Made by a program: the position numbers and the translations under genes
Notes under the pieces: model-generated
What the model was told of the DNA's origin: nothing
The model's database searches: none
The model's input: only the letters and a program-made list of their open reading frames with translations
NCBI GenBank assembly: GCA_035772735.1
Contig: JASDFA010000019.1
Span: forward strand, 88,100,001-88,164,000
Length of the DNA stretch: 64,000 nt
Direction: 5' to 3'
Origin: Datura wrightii
Lineage: Eukaryota; Streptophyta; Magnoliopsida; Solanales; Solanaceae
Shown here: positions 35,362-49,430 of the stretch, piece after piece
Layout: each line of letters begins with the position of its first letter
Numbering within the stretch: position 1 is the stretch's first letter

Positions 35362-38300
35362 ATATCTCCCCCTTGGTTACCTTCGTCCAAGAATATGGGT
35401 AAACATACTGAATAATTGGGGAAAGGAACTACCATCCCAAATACTGAATATCTGAAGCTAAAAACTGACAGAGTGACCGATCTGGACTAAGATACATGAC
35501 TTAACTAAATTTATGAATCACACATACACATGCACTAGCATAAATGAAACAGAGAGGCATGAACTAAACATGAACCGGATAGCGTACAAAGGAGAAAACT
35601 GATACCTCAAGCTGGGGCTTAGTCAGAAGAGAAAAGATGCGGGTATTTAGCCATCATATCTGCTTCAGCTTCCCACGTAGCTCCCTCAACAAGCTAATTG
35701 CTCCGTAGAACCTTTACTGAAGCTACTTCTTTGCTTCTCAACTTTCAAACTAGACGATAAGGTATCTTAACTAGAACCTCCTCATAGCTACGATTATCTT
35801 TCATACCTACACTTTCCATCGGAACAACGAATGTCCGATGACCAATTCACTTCTTTAACATTGATATATGGATGATCGGATGTACCGAAGCTAACTTCAC
35901 TATTAGTTCTAACTCATAAGCCATTTTGCCAACACATCTCACAATCCGGTAGGGCCCAACACATTAGACACTAAGCTTCTCTTTCTTTCCAAACCTCATT
36001 ACCAGGGTCATGGGAGATACCTTCAAGAACACCCAATCATCAATTTCAAAATCAAGCTCTCTTCGCCTAACACCAACATATGACTTTTGACGACTCTGAG
36101 CTATTTCCAGCCTTCCCCTTATAAGTTGAACTTTCTCCATAGCCTCATGAACTAAATTTGGCCCTATCAAAGTAGCTTCACCTACCTCAAACTAACAATA
36201 AGCTATCTACATCTTCGCCCATGAAGAGCCTTCAACGAAGCCATCTGAATACTGGAATGGTAACTGTTGTTGTAAGCAAACTTGATAAGAGGTAAGTTAT
36301 TATCTCAACTACCTTTGAAGTCAATCACAGATTCTCTCAACATATCCTCAAGAATTTGAATGGTTCGCTCGTCCTGACCATATGTCTGGGGGTGAAGCTG
36401 TGCTAATCTTGACCTGAGTACCAAGTCTCTTCTGAAACGACTTCTAAAATTGTGATATGATTGACTAGGAAACTCCATGCAATCAAACTAACTCCCTAAT
36501 GTAAAATTTAGCATAATCCTCCACCGAGTCGATAGTTTGACCGATAGAAAATGAGCTTCTTTAGTCAACCTGTCCACAACCACCCAAATAGAGTCAGACT
36601 GCCGATGTGTACGAGCAACCCTTTGATTAAGTCCATATTGATCTCTTCCCACTTCCAAGTAGGGATACTAATTTTTTGTAGTACACCTCCTGGTCTTTGA
36701 TGCTCAATATTCACTTGTTGACTATTCGGACACTTAGCCACAAACTCCGATAAGTCCTTCTTCATGCCATTTCACCAATAGACTTCCCGTATGTCACGGT
36801 ACATCTTGGTAGAACCTGGATGGATAGAATATCGGGAACCATGAGCCTTATGCAACATCCGTTCTCTCAAGTCATCAACTCCCAGAACACACAAATGACC
36901 CTGGTAACTAAGTACACCATCTACCTCTTGGGAGAAGACCTATACCTTCTGATTCTGAACCACTTCCTTCAACTTTACTGAAATAGGATACTAATCTTTT
37001 CTAGCCTTGACCTCAGTCACCAAAGAAGACTTTGAGCCATGCTGAACAACGACACCACCATCCATTGAATCAAGAAGGTGAATCCCTAATAGAGCAAGCC
37101 TATGGACATCCTTCACTAACTCTTTCCTTCCATCTTTCATATGAGAAACACTCTCCATGGATTGCTAAGAGCATCTGCCACTACATTAGCTTTGCCCGGA
37201 TTATAAAGGACACTCATGTTATAGTCCTTGAGAAGATCTAACTACCTCCATTGTCGCAAATTCAGGTCCTTCTGAGTAAACACATACTAAAGACTCTTGT
37301 GGTCCGTAAACACATCCACATAAACCCCATACAAATAGTGTCTCCAAATCATCAATGAAAACACTACCATTGCCAATTCTAGGTCATAGGTTGGGTAATT
37401 CTTCTCATAAGTCTTAAGATATCTAGAGGCATACACAATGACCATGCCATACTGCATGAACACACAACCAAGCCCAACCCTAAAGGTATCACAATACACT
37501 ACAAATCCATCTGTACTCTTAGGTAGGGTCAATACAAGTGCTAAAGTGAGCCGAGTCTTTAGCTCCGGAAAACTCTTCTCACAGGCATCCGACCACTAAA
37601 ATTTAACTTTCTTCTAGGTCAACTTCTTTAACGGTGCTTCAATGGATTCAAATCCTTCAAAAATCCTTTTGTAGTAGCCAACTAAACCCAAGAAACTCCT
37701 GATATCCAAAGGATTAACTAGTCTAGGCCAATTCTTTATAGCTTTTATCATATGGGAGTCTACTTGTACACCCTCACTTGACACCACATGGCCCAAAATG
37801 CTTCTAAGTTAAGCTAAAACCCACACTAGCTAAATTTAGTAAATAGCTGGTGATCCTTGAGAGACTGTAGCACAATCCTTAAATAAGTGGCATGCTCCTC
37901 CTCGCTCCGAGAGTATATGAGAATGTCATCTATGAACACAATCATGAACATGTATAAATATGGCTTGAATACCCTGTTCATCAAATCAATAAAAGCTGCA
38001 GGAACATTGGTTAGTCCAAACGATGTAACTACAAACTCATAGTGACCATACTGAGTCTTGAAAGTTGTCTTTAGGATGTCACTCTCCCTAACTCTAAGCT
38101 GATGGTATCCGGATCTGAGGTCTATCTTAGAGAAGCACTTAGCACGCTGAAGTTGGTCAAAAAAATCATCAATTCTACGGAGGGGATACTTGTTCTTGAT
38201 TGTAACCTTGTTAAACTAATGGTAGTCAATGAACATACGAAGAGAGCCATCCTTCTTCTACTGGTGCACCCTATGGGGATTTTCTAGGCCTGATGAAAGC

Positions 38301-38937
38301 CTTTTTTAGGAGATCCTTCAACTACTCTTTTTAACTCCTTTAGCTCAGTTGGAGCCGTTTCGTAAGGAGGAATATATATAGGCTGCATATGGGGAAGAAG
38401 GTCAATACCAAAGTCAATCTCCCACTCGGGAGGGACTCCTGGTAGATCATCTGGGAAAACCTCTAGATATGCACACTCTATAGGAACTAACTGGAGAGTC
38501 GGGGTCTCAGATGTAGCATCCTTAACCCGAACTAGATGGTACATGCAACCCTTAGAAATCATCTTTCTAGCCTTGATATAGGAAACGAAGCAATCTAAAG
38601 GCACAACTGAACTACCCTTCCACTCTAGGATTGGGTCACCCTAAAATTAAAACTCTACCGCACGGGTTCTATAATTTACTGAGGCATAACATGCATGTAG
38701 ACAATTCATGCCAAAGACAACATCAAAGTCAGTCATGTCTAAGTCTATTAGATCTGCTGAGGTGACTTTTTGAAGGACTGAGATAGGGCAATTTCTGTAC
38801 ATCGGTAAAGCTATAACTAAGTCACCGACTGGAGCATAGACTGAGAAGGGTTCTGACAGGATTTTGAGATTGACTCTGAAACTACTAGAAACATAGGGCA
38901 TCACAAAAGATATGGTAGCCCCTAGATCTAACAATGT
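35362..38937 (-). pseudogene. pol of element A (protease, RT, RNase H, integrase, chromodomain)
   Basis: Protease about 38647-38934 (LDLGATISFVMP with the catalytic Asp, LDMTDFDVVFGMNCLH). RT from 38604 (IECAYLEVFPDDLPGVPPEW) with FIDD at 37925-37936. The region at 37614-37796 reads IRSFLGLVGYYKRIFEGF. RNase H 37287-37532 ([37 protein letters not shown]). Integrase 36565-36765 (NIEHQRPGGVL, EEINMDLIKGL) and 35964-36170 (RRELDFEIDDWVFLKVSP). Chromodomain end about 35640-35850. Stops and frameshifts between all blocks, so it cannot be expressed as one polyprotein. Confidence 0.9.
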
Positions 38938-40250
38938 GTAAACATCAAGATGAAATACTCTTCACATACTAGTGGACATATCTAGGGAGACCTCCTGCTC
39001 CTGACGAGATGATAAGGCATAAAACCTATTCTCACATTGACCACCACCTACACTAGTGGATGCATCCTGTTGAGCTGAGCGTGCTGGTGAAGCTACTGAA
39101 CTGGTGGATGGGTTTCAACCTCTACCATGTCCCTATCTAGCTGAAGCGCAGTCTCTGAGCATGTGGTCGGGCTTCCCGCACCAAAAACATGCCCCTAAAC
39201 CTGCTAAGCACTGACCGGTGTGCCTCCTACCACACTTTTCACAAACTGGGATGCTGGGCTCTACAGATTGGCTCCCCTAACCATGAGAGCCTGATGCCCA
39301 TCCCCTATGATCACGCCTAGACCTAGATGGCACGCTGGCTAATGACGACAATAGAGATGATGACCTCTGGGGAGATTGCTGGCGATGTCCACCACCAGTC
39401 CTATGCTGGGAGAACCCAAAATTGTCTGTCTTGGCCCTCTTATCCTCTCTCTCCCTCTCTCTCATCTGCACTTCCTCTACCTACTAGGCATACAAGACCA
39501 AATGGGAGAAGCCAATGTCCTGATGTAGCATAGAAGTCCTGCAATCCTTGGCCAAGTAATCTGCCACCACATTCACAAATCTTCTCATGCGAGTCCTCTG
39601 ATTGGCCACCATCTCCGATGCATACTTGGACAACCGGGTGAACTCTAGAGCATACTCCTGGACAGTCATGTTGTTCTGCATTAAATTCACAAACTTTCCA
39701 TGGTCTCCCTCATCTCCCGGGGAAAGAATCGGTCTAAGAATGTGGTAAGAAACTAATCCCAAACAATGGGACCCACTCCGACTCCCCGGCTAACCTTCCA
39801 CTGCCTATACCAAATATGAGCGATCCCTTTCAACTGATAAGAGGCTAGGTCTGCACATTCCTCGCCCGTCACCTCCATAATCTAGGTGATCTTCTAGATC
39901 TCCTCTATGAACTCATGTGGGTCCTCATCCACTCTTGACCAAAGAAACTTAGGGGGATTCATCCTGAGGAAATCCTTGACTCTAGCCGCCACTGCATTCC
40001 CATTCTGGGGAGCATGAGCCGCTGCCTGCTATTTGACCTGAGTGGTCAACGCTTGTGCCAACATCTGAATATCTTCCCTAAACTAAATACGGGCAACCTA
40101 CTCGGGCATATGATCTGCTAGGGCTGGTGGCGCTTGCTGGTGACCATCTCCATTGCCATCATCGTGGCCATTTCCATTTCCGTTTCCGTTCCTTCTTTCG
40201 TTAACTCGACGGGGAGGTATGATTCTGCAAATGCATATAGTACGAGTTAG
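38938..40250 (-). pseudogene. gag of element A
   Basis: Recognisable core at 39484-39762 (MTVQEYALEFTRLSKYASEM) and upstream. Two zinc-knuckle motifs near 39140-39235: CEKCGRRHTGQC and CFWCGKPDHMLRDC, the second with canonical CX2CX4HX4C spacing. A run of alternating GGAAATGG-type codons near 40170-40190 gives a low-complexity N-terminus. Several stops, so decayed. Gag would form the virus-like particle that carries the element RNA. Confidence 0.85.
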
Positions 40251-40412
40251 AAGGATAGAGAGATACTTCATTGCACGACATAGATCATGAAAGAAGAGAA
40301 ATTTCCTAAAATGTTTTGTAGCCTCTTTGTCATAAGTGTGGGATGCTTCACACCCACGAAAAAGACTCTAGTTAAACCGGCTGTCACACACCCTAGGACA
40401 CACTGAACCTCT

Positions 40413-40424
40413 GCTCTGATACCA
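40413..40424 (-). other. Primer-binding site of element A (initiator tRNA-Met type)
   Basis: Minus strand TGGTATCAGAGC, the standard 12-base complement to the 3' end of plant initiator tRNA-Met, a few bases inside the 5' LTR. Confidence 0.92.
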
Positions 40425-40428
40425 AGCT

Positions 40429-41590
40429 TTTCATGACATGAACATAGGCCCAGAACTAACAGGGAACCTATAATCATATATGGATCCAAGTCGACCCATG
40501 GCATGAATATGATAACTAAGATCAAATAACATAAGCGGAAAAATAAATTCTGAAATAGCGGAAGTTTGAACAATAAAACATCTATCTAACAGAAATATCA
40601 AAACACTAAATTTGAAGCTAAATATACAGCTTTATGTCTGACAAGCCTCTAACACATTGATGAGTTTATGGAACAAAACCTCAACTAGCTCAGTAAAGTC
40701 TGAAATTGAAAATGACAACACCCAACTAACTGAAGGTTCTTGAAGGATGAGGATTCACCAACAACACTGTCTAGGATAAACTCTTGAGACTAGCTAGTAG
40801 CGGGACTGAGTCTGAATATCCGAGCCTGTATAATGAAATGGTACAACATAGAGTATATGAGTATGCTAAGTAGTATAAGATAAAAACATGCATAACGCAA
40901 ATCATATTATTATAAGTTTCTGTGAGTAAGGACTGCATGCTAATATCTGAAAACATGATTACATATAAGCTGAATCTCATAACTGAATCGAATAGCCCAA
41001 AGATGAAACTGATATTCATAAGTAAAACTGATACACTGACCATTGTGTCAAACCTATTGAAGACATAATATCATAAATGATGAACAATCATAATTGAGAT
41101 CATGAGGAACAATTGGAGACTTGCCATATAACTGACACTATCAAGATAAAGCTTACATGATCCCATCTATTACAGTCAAATAGGCAGAGCTGTCCAGAGC
41201 CTTGTCAGGGCTAAGGACTCTACCATGATATTGATATCAAGCTGAATGCCCATTTAGGGCAGGGGAACAAAAGGGAGGTCCCAAAGTAACTGAATAATCG
41301 TATGTTGGCACGTAGGTTTGAGGCTCAGGATTTTCCCGAACCCCTAGCCTACTGGGTGCTAGACACTACTCCCAAAAACATGCAAATGCTCTCCATCGTT
41401 TTTCAACAAAGCTGAATCCGTCATTTTTCAATGAAGCTGATAATATAGTAACATGCATAGTCTGAAATCTGAATCTGGGGAGCCTTGGCTCAAAACATAC
41501 CACAAGCTGAAAGTAGGAGTATCAACTCCAAAACCATGTGGTAAGGTAATATTATAAAACTAAACTGAATCATTAAACATGCTTAAATTA
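40429..41590 (-). repeat. 5' LTR of element A, inner part
   Basis: Matches the left part of the 33022-35361 LTR from CATAGGCCC onward. Interrupted at 41590 by element B with AATTA duplicated. The remaining LTR portion is at 53672-54796. Confidence 0.87.
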
Positions 41591-44352
41591 TGTCACGCCC
41601 CAGAACTAGGGTAGGGTGCAACTGGCACTCGATTAATGATCGATCAAGAAGTCGGCTATATAGCATCTATAAATGTAACACTAAGGTTGACTAAGCCACC
41701 TGTCACAACAAACCAAGATAAATACTGGGCCAATAATGCCTTGATAAATTATAAATATGCAACCTGGAAAGCCGACAAGGTTACAATAAAGCTAAGCAAG
41801 GCAATGAAAAACCGATATGACTACACAACCCACACTACTATACAACTAGTCCACATCAGCATCTACAGAGTAAACAAACTGAAATGCACAGGACAGGGCC
41901 CTGGCCTACCCATGTTGTACACAAAACTGAAAATAATCCAAACTAGGACATGGCTCCTGGAAGAGAGGAGCATACCACTATTCTGTTGAAGTCTGGCTCC
42001 TACTACGTCCGATGATCTGAGCCTCGGCCTGCACCTGCAGCACGATTGCAGGAAGGGTCACAAGATGAAGGGACGTCACTACGAATAAAATGTACTGCTA
42101 TGTAAGGCTGAAAACTGTAAACATGTAAGATAAAAATGATAACTAGGCAAGAAATAAGGAGTAGTAACAACCTAAAATTCTGATAATAGAAACCTGACAA
42201 TAACTCATTATTGAAGTGTAAATGCAACCATCTAATGCACAACAAAGACTATAACTGACATGCCAGCAAACAGCTGACCATAAAATCTATATACAATCCG
42301 TCCAACAAGTGTACCGTACTGGGGTAAAAATAAAAATGCCTCCAGCCGGTGTATCATACCGGGGTAAAAATAAAAATGCATCTCGTCGGTGTACCATACC
42401 GGGGTAAACTCCGTCCAGCCAGTGTACCACACCGGGGTAAAATAACAAGACCTTCAGCCGGTGTACCACACCAAGGTAAAATCAATAAAGCTTAGACAAA
42501 ATCTTAATGGAGCCGATATGACTTATACTGGACCAGCTCAATAAATACAACATAGAAATGACGAATACTAAACATGTGGCCTGCATAGGCCTCCTTCGTA
42601 ATGCATAACTGGAACAGAATACATATAACATGTAAATCTAGAAAATAGAACTTAAATGCATGCATTAAAAACTTGTATAAATCATAAGGAACTACAGATA
42701 ACCTAACAGTTTCAACAAAATTTATAGATTGTCTCTAAGGGACAATAGAGCTCAGAAACTCGCTAGCTTGTCGTTCGGCTTAAGGGAAAGGGATTATGAA
42801 ATCTCCCCTTGGACTGACATATTCATAACATACACATAAGATAAAGGACAACCATAACCAGGTAATCCTAATATGGTAAGCTGGTTTACCCTCAATATCT
42901 TGCGACGTGTTTACATGGCTTAAAATCGTTTACACATCCTCATCTCGGCTCTTTCACCAATTTCAGTTAGCAACCAGACCTTTAAAAACATTTAACATCA
43001 CATATATATACACATGAAATACAGTAAGGACCATCTAACAATGCCCACACCGAGGGGTCTCCAACTCCATGTACAACTACGACAACAATTAACACAATAT
43101 CACTCTTTAGGTGTCTCACTTCGGCTAGGCATAATCTTAACATTTATCCTCAATAAAACATGGGACTTTAAAGCTTAAATTAAGCTTAACATACTTCCTC
43201 AAGACTTTTAAATAGGTTGTTGTCTCTTTCGATTCACAACCCACGAATCGTGCTTGAAAGAATGATAGACAGGGCGCCTTACATACCTTTCTCCGATGAA
43301 CTTTTCTCTAGCCGATTTCCTATCCCAATGATCAGCCTTCAACCTCCTTAATCCAGTGGTTTTATAGGCCAACAACAAGCTTAATCTATATCAAAAAAAT
43401 GCAGCCAACATAACTAATCAGAGGCAGTCAAAATAGCAACAACACACGGCAACATCAACAACATTTAGCCATTTTCTCAACTAATTTTCACTAACTTTTG
43501 AGGGAGAGAACAGAGGAAATTTTACCTTAGTTTTTCTGTGATTCTACCCCTCAATATTAAGTATAATTACAGTAAAATAAAAAGCAAAAAGGCCTAAGCA
43601 AAACGAGCAAAACTCAGCTAACAAAACAGTCCATCGACAGCTCACTTAGCTGCCAATTTCCAGATTTTTGCTTCGCAATTTGAGAGGTTTAAAAGGGGCG
43701 AAATCCTTACCTTTTCTCCTGATTCCAACACCTGATCAAAGATGGATATATAGGAAGTCTAAATAGATTTCGAAATGCAGAAAAGCTTCTTCAAAACCTT
43801 GCCAAAACAAGCTCCAAAACAGCCCCTAACATACTTGGCAAGGTAATCTCAACTTATCTTGTTATTTTCTTGAACTTTGCTTGATGTTCCTCCTAGATTT
43901 TCTTTGTCCAAGCTGCTGGAATTGAGACAGAAATGGAATCCTCAGCAAGCTGGTCACTTTATATTTAGCTGGAAATGTTTTCTACAAGTGAAAAATCAGA
44001 TTTTAAGTAAGTAGGGCGGTGGAGGCGCTAGGGCGTCATGCCCGCGTCACCGCTCGTGATGGTTTGGTAAAATGCCCATAACTTCTTACTCTAAACTCCG
44101 ATTGACAAGAGGTTTGATTTTTTGAAAACTAGACTCAAAGACCTTTAATTTGATAGGTCATGGGGCTTCTAATTCATTATATATTGGCATATAAGGTCGT
44201 TTAAAGTTGACCCTTACTTATGAACTTCACATACTCTTTGTTTTTTTGATCGTACACATTTCCCTTGTCACCTACGACCAATATACAACCTGTACTTTCC
44301 CTTAACTAGCATAAAACATCAAATAATCACCAAAAATTTTCGGGGTGTTATA
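41591..44352 (-). repeat. 3' LTR of element B
   Basis: Plus view TGTCACGCCCCAGAACTAGG to GGGGTGTTATA, 2762 bases. Contains five diverged subrepeats around a CCGGGGTAAA core at 42308-42485. Confidence 0.92.
42308..42485 (-). repeat. Tandem subrepeats in 3' LTR of element B
   Basis: Five copies of a unit containing GTGTACCATACCGGGGTAAA with spacers of 13-20 bases; on the minus strand they parallel the 42-bp repeats of LTR G. The matching array in the other LTR is at 51618-51795. Confidence 0.9.
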
Positions 44353-44464
44353 TTCTCCCCCCTTTAGGAACGTTCGTCCCCGAATGGCAATTAATTTCAC
44401 TTAATATGCATCAAAATAGATTCTCAGTAACTTAAGTATAAAACACATACCTTAACATCACGTC
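44353..44464 (-). other. Polypurine tract and 3' untranslated part of element B
   Basis: Minus strand AAAGGGGGGAGAA directly before the LTR start (44353-44365), preceded by the ATTCGGGGACGAACGTTCC phrase common upstream of such tracts in this family. Confidence 0.8.
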
Positions 44465-45906
44465 TGATCTTGGGCAGATTTATATGCCCAAGTGATACTC
44501 AAACGTATTATTTTCGCCTTGTTTGTGTGCAATATGTATATATTCTCATGTAATTGGTAATAAAATGTGAATTTATACTAACCAACATGATTAGCATTTG
44601 TTTTGCAGGTAAATGTGATTTTTAGGAGCTAAAATGCATGTTGGAACTATATCGGAGTTGGACTTGGATGCGAGCGTGGAAAAGACATTGGAATGCACAT
44701 TTTATCGGGGCTCCACGATGGAGCCGTGTCATGCTACCATCGCGGTAGCACACTGCCTGAACAGGAATTAAAATGGCAAATTCCAGTGTGCCATCACGTC
44801 AGCTCCGTGGCACGGAGAGAGGCCTCTGCGTTGGCCTTCGTGCCACGTTGAGGCTAATTTACCAGACCCTGAAATTCCAGTGAAGGTCCGCGTCCACGCC
44901 GCGTCACGGAGGCAGTGCTCCGCGTTGGCCTCCATGACACGTTGCTTGTTATTCCGGGAAAAATTTCCCACTAGTATAAATAGCACACTTAGGTTTATTT
45001 TAAGCAGTTTTTAGTTTTTAGATTGAGTTCAGAAGTGGAGAGCAAGGACGTGGGTTAGGAGCAGTTGAGGAATGAAAAAGCTAAGGGATTTCTTCTCTTC
45101 TTTTCTTCTTTCTATCAATTGTACGCATGATTTACACTCATTTTAGGATGATCAATCCACAAATGAGTGGCTTTCTCTTCCTTGCTGAGGTTTTGACACT
45201 TGTAATGAATTTTGATTATAATTGATATGGTTTTCTTCTTCTTCTTCCATGTTGTTCTATTAATTCTTGTTCTTACTGCATTAGTGTGTGGCCGACATTA
45301 ATGTACATCTAAAAAGTCCAATTTCACTCGAAAGAGCAAGAAATTGGAAAGTTGTGAATTAATAGGGTATTGTTCTTAACTTGATTTGGGAAAATTGGGT
45401 TTTGATGTGCTTTCCTAATAGAAATATACTTGAAAGCCGTATTAGTCAATTTAGGAACCGGAATTGTATTGCTAGGTCATAAATTGCATTTGATCACAGA
45501 AATGTAGACGGATGGTTTATGATTATAAAGTGAAATTAAATACGAGAGTTTTAATTTCTAGGCGAATGTTCTTGGCTAGCAACATGAAGAAGAGATTAAC
45601 CAAATTATCATGATTATCAAGTTCATTACTTGTTCTTAACCTTGGCATGTTCATATCCATTGTCTAAATTCACAGTAAATAGTTGTTATTAATTTTAGTA
45701 TATATAGTTTAGAAACAAAAACTCAAGTAACTGTTGGTTACATTGTTGTTAGCATAATTAGAAGTGAAATAGGAATATAGTAAACTAGGCAACTTTACAT
45801 ATCTTGAGCCTCCTTGGATCGATACTTGGCTACTTAGCCACTTTATTACTTGTTTGACCACGTGCACTTGCGTGTCGGTTTTTAACCCCTAACGAACCTC
45901 CGAACA
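44465..45906 (+). repeat. Solo LTR of another element inside element B, 1442 bp
   Basis: Starts TGATCTTGGG and ends CTCCGAACA, TG...CA, with the 5-bp duplication ACGTC at 44460-44464 and 45907-45911. TATA-box-like TATAAATA at 44975-44982 supports plus orientation. A GC-rich part at 44779-44960 is a diverged tandem duplication of about 94 bases (AATTCCAGTG starts each copy). No coding region. Confidence 0.82.
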
Positions 45907-45911
45907 ACGTC

Positions 45912-48900
45912 GACATCGTAAACAGGTGAGGATATTTATTCTTCAGTTCCTCCTCATCCTCCCAAGTCACTTCCTCGATGTTATTACTTCGTCATAATAC
46001 TTTAACTGAGGCGACTTCTTTGGTTAGAAGTTTCCTGACTTGCCAGTCAAGAATAACAACTGGAACCTCGGTGTAGGTCATCTCCCCTGAAATTTGGACA
46101 TCATCGATAGGAATAACATGAGTTGGGTCTCCTGTACACTTCCGTAACATCGGGACATAAAATACTGGGTGGGCTGCCGCTAACTCTGTTGGCAACTCCA
46201 ACTCATAGGCCACTTTTCCTATCCTGCGGATAACTCTGTAGCGCCCTACATATCTAGGACTCAGCTTGGATTTTCGGCCATATCGCATAACTCCTTTCAT
46301 AGGTGATACTTTAAGGAAGACCCAATCATTAACAACAAACTCCAGCGCTCGACGGTGTACATCTGCATAAGACTTCTGCCTACTCTGGACTGTCTGAAGT
46401 CAATCTCTAAGAAGTTTCACCTTGTCAATAGCTTTCTGCACTAAGTCTGGCCCCAATAACTCTGCCTCACTGAGTTCAAACCAGCCCACTGGTGACCTGC
46501 ATTTTCGCCCATATAAAGCTTCATGTGGAGCCATCTGAATACTTGTCTTGTAGCTGTTATTATAGGCAAACTCTATCAAGGAAACATGATCATCCCAGCT
46601 TCCGCCAAAATCTAAAACACAGGCACGCAACATGTCTTCAAGCGTTTGAATGATGTGTTTGAGGATGAAATGCAGTACTGAGGCTTACCTGAGTGCCCAG
46701 GCCTTTCTGGAAAGACTTTTAGAAGTTTGTTGTGAAGTTAGCACCTCTGTCAGAAATAATGAACAAGGGGACGCTATGTAGGCAAACTATCTCTCATATA
46801 TAAAGCCTATCATAATCATCTGCAGCATATGTGGTCTTAACTAGCAAGAAGATAGCTGATTTAGTTAATCTATCAACTATTACCTAGATAGAATCATGTT
46901 TCCTGCTCGTTCAAGGCAATCCAGTAATAGAATCCATATTAATCACCTCCCACTTCCAGGCTGGAATTTCTATATCCTGCACCAAACCTCCAGGCCTCTG
47001 GTGCTCAACCTTTACCTGTTGGCAATTGGGACACTGAGTCACAAGACCGGTGATGTCCTTTTTCATGCCATTCCACCAATATAGCTGCCTCAGGTCACGA
47101 TACATCTTTGTGGCATCTAGTTGTACTGAATATCGAGAATAATGAGCTTCATTTATAATTTGTTCTCGTAGTTCACCCACATTAGGTACACATAGATGCC
47201 CCTGGTATCTAAGAACTCCATCGGGTCCACAATCAAATAGGATCTGCTTCTATTGTGGTATATTGTCTGTTAGTAAGACTAACTCTGCATCATCAAAATG
47301 TCATTGCTTAACATCCACCACCAAGGATGATTCTGCTGTGTTTTTGACAATAACACCCCTATCTTCGGCATCCAGTAACTGAATTTGTAAGTCAGCCAAC
47401 TGCCGTAGAGCCTTCATCATTTCAATCCTGTCAACCTGAATATGACTCAAGATACCCATAGACTTGCGACTTAGCGCATCAGCTACAACATTTGCCTTTC
47501 CCAGACGATACAGAATGCTAATGTCATAATCTTTCAGCAATTCTAACCACCTTCTCTGGCGTAAATTCAACTCCTTCTACTGAAACAAATACTGGAGGCT
47601 CTTATGATTTGTGAAGATATCAACATGTACTCCGTATAAGTAATGGCGCCAAATCTTCAATGCAAATACCACTGTGACCAACTCAAGATCATGGGTAGGA
47701 TAATTTTGCTTGTGCTTTCTCAATTGTCTAGAGGCATAATCAATGACCTTGTCGTGTTGCATCAGAACACAACCTAGCCCAACTCTCAAAGCATCACAAT
47801 AGGCCCCATAACCCTCGACACCCATTGGAAGATTCAGGACAGGTGTTGAAGTCAGCCTATCCTTCAATTCCTAAAAACTTCGCTCACACGCCTCTGTCCA
47901 TTTAAACTTAGATACTTTATGAGTCAACTTTGTCAATGGTTCAGCGATAGTAGAGAAACCTTCCACAAATTGGCCATAATAACCTGCTAACCCCAGAAAG
48001 CTGCGAACCTCTGTAGGATTCAAGGGTCTGGGTCAAGTCTTTACTGCCTCTATCTTTAACTATCCACTCTTATACCTTTAGCTGTAATTACATGACCAAG
48101 GAAAGCCACAGATGTTAGCGAAAACTCACATTTAGAAAATTTAGCATATAACCTTTGCTCTTGTAGCTGTAATACTGCTCTCAAATGACCTGCATGCTCG
48201 GCCTTGGATCGCGAGTAAATCAGAATATCATCAATGAAGACGATCACAAATACATCAAGAGAAGGCCTAAACACCCGATTCATCAGGTCCATAAAAGCTG
48301 CTGGGGCATTAGTATGTCTAAATGACATCACTAAGAACTCATAATGGTCATATCTAGTCCTAAAGGCAGTCTTGGGGATATCAAATTCCCTAACCCGTAA
48401 CTGATGGTACCTGGATGTCAAATCAATCTTTGAGAAGCATCTGGCACCTTGTAACTGATCAAATAGGTCATCAATCCTGGGAAGTGGGTACTAATTCTTA
48501 ATCATAACCTTATTTAGCTGCCTATTTTTGATACACATTCTTAACGACCCGTCTTTCTTTCGCACAAAGAGCACTGGTGCACCCCAAGGCGATACACTAG
48601 GTTGAATGAATCCCTTCTCAAACAGATCTCTCAACGGCTCCTTTAATTCCCTTAGCTCTGCTAGAGCCATTTTGTAAGGAGGGATCGATATAGGTTGAGT
48701 ACCTGGAAGTAGATCAATAGAAAAATCTATCTCCCTTTCAGGAGGAATTCCAGGCAAATCCTCCGGAAAGACCTTAGGGAACTCATTTACAATAGGAATT
48801 GACTGGAGAGTCGTAGGCTCACATTCCAAGTTTCTTACCCAAACCAAGTGAGAAATAAAACCCTTGGATATCAACTTCTGAGCCTTCTGATATGAAATAA

Positions 48901-49430
48901 ACTTACCTTTAGGCATAGCGGCATCACCTTGCCATTCCTGGACTGGCTCGCTAAGAAAATTGAATCTGACAACCTTAGCTCTGCAATCAACATTAGCATA
49001 ACATGCCGCCAACCAATCCATACCCAAAATGACATCAAAAAATCAACCATTTCAAGATCAACTAGATCAGCTAAGGTTGATCTATCAAATACCAATACTA
49101 TGCAGTTTCAGTAAACTCGTCTAGCTAACACAAATTCGCCAATTGGCGTAGAAATAACAAATGGTATAGATAATAACTCAGGGACTGTCTCAAACTGACT
49201 CACATCCATTGGTGTGACATAATAGAGTGTAGAACCAAGATCAAGTAAGACATATATTTCATTAGAATAAATAATCAAAGTACCTGTAAGAACATCAGTT
49301 GAGGCCTCCTGGTCTTGTTGATCGCCCAAAGCATAAAATCGATTCTGGGTTGCCCCAAAACTAGAAGCCTCTCTCTCTATGCCTCTTCCATGGCCTGTTG
49401 ATAGCTGAGGATCAGGTCTGGGAGGTCGAA
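45912..49430 (-). pseudogene. pol of element B (protease, RT, RNase H, integrase, chromodomain)
   Basis: Protease: LLDLGSTLYYVTPMD, Asp codon near 49240. RT from 48980 ([40 protein letters not shown]) with FIDD at 48227-48238. RNase H 47577-47867 ([40 protein letters not shown]). Integrase zinc-finger region 46911-47180 (QCPNCQQVKVEHQRPGG; one expected His is replaced), core with SDRG-type second Asp near 46760, third acidic residue region broken near 46650. GPY/F and chromodomain 45930-46300 (YVGRYRVIRRIGKVAYELEL, EEVTWEDEEELKNKYPHLF). Frames are interrupted by single stops at about 48490, 48056 and 46910. Confidence 0.92.

Noticed and set aside
41636..41989. 117-residue open frame
   Set aside because: It lies inside the LTR of element B; the equivalent position in the other LTR does not preserve it.
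44768..44986. 72-residue minus-strand frame in the GC-rich block
   Set aside because: It falls in a duplicated GC-rich part of a solo LTR and has no homology that I recognise.
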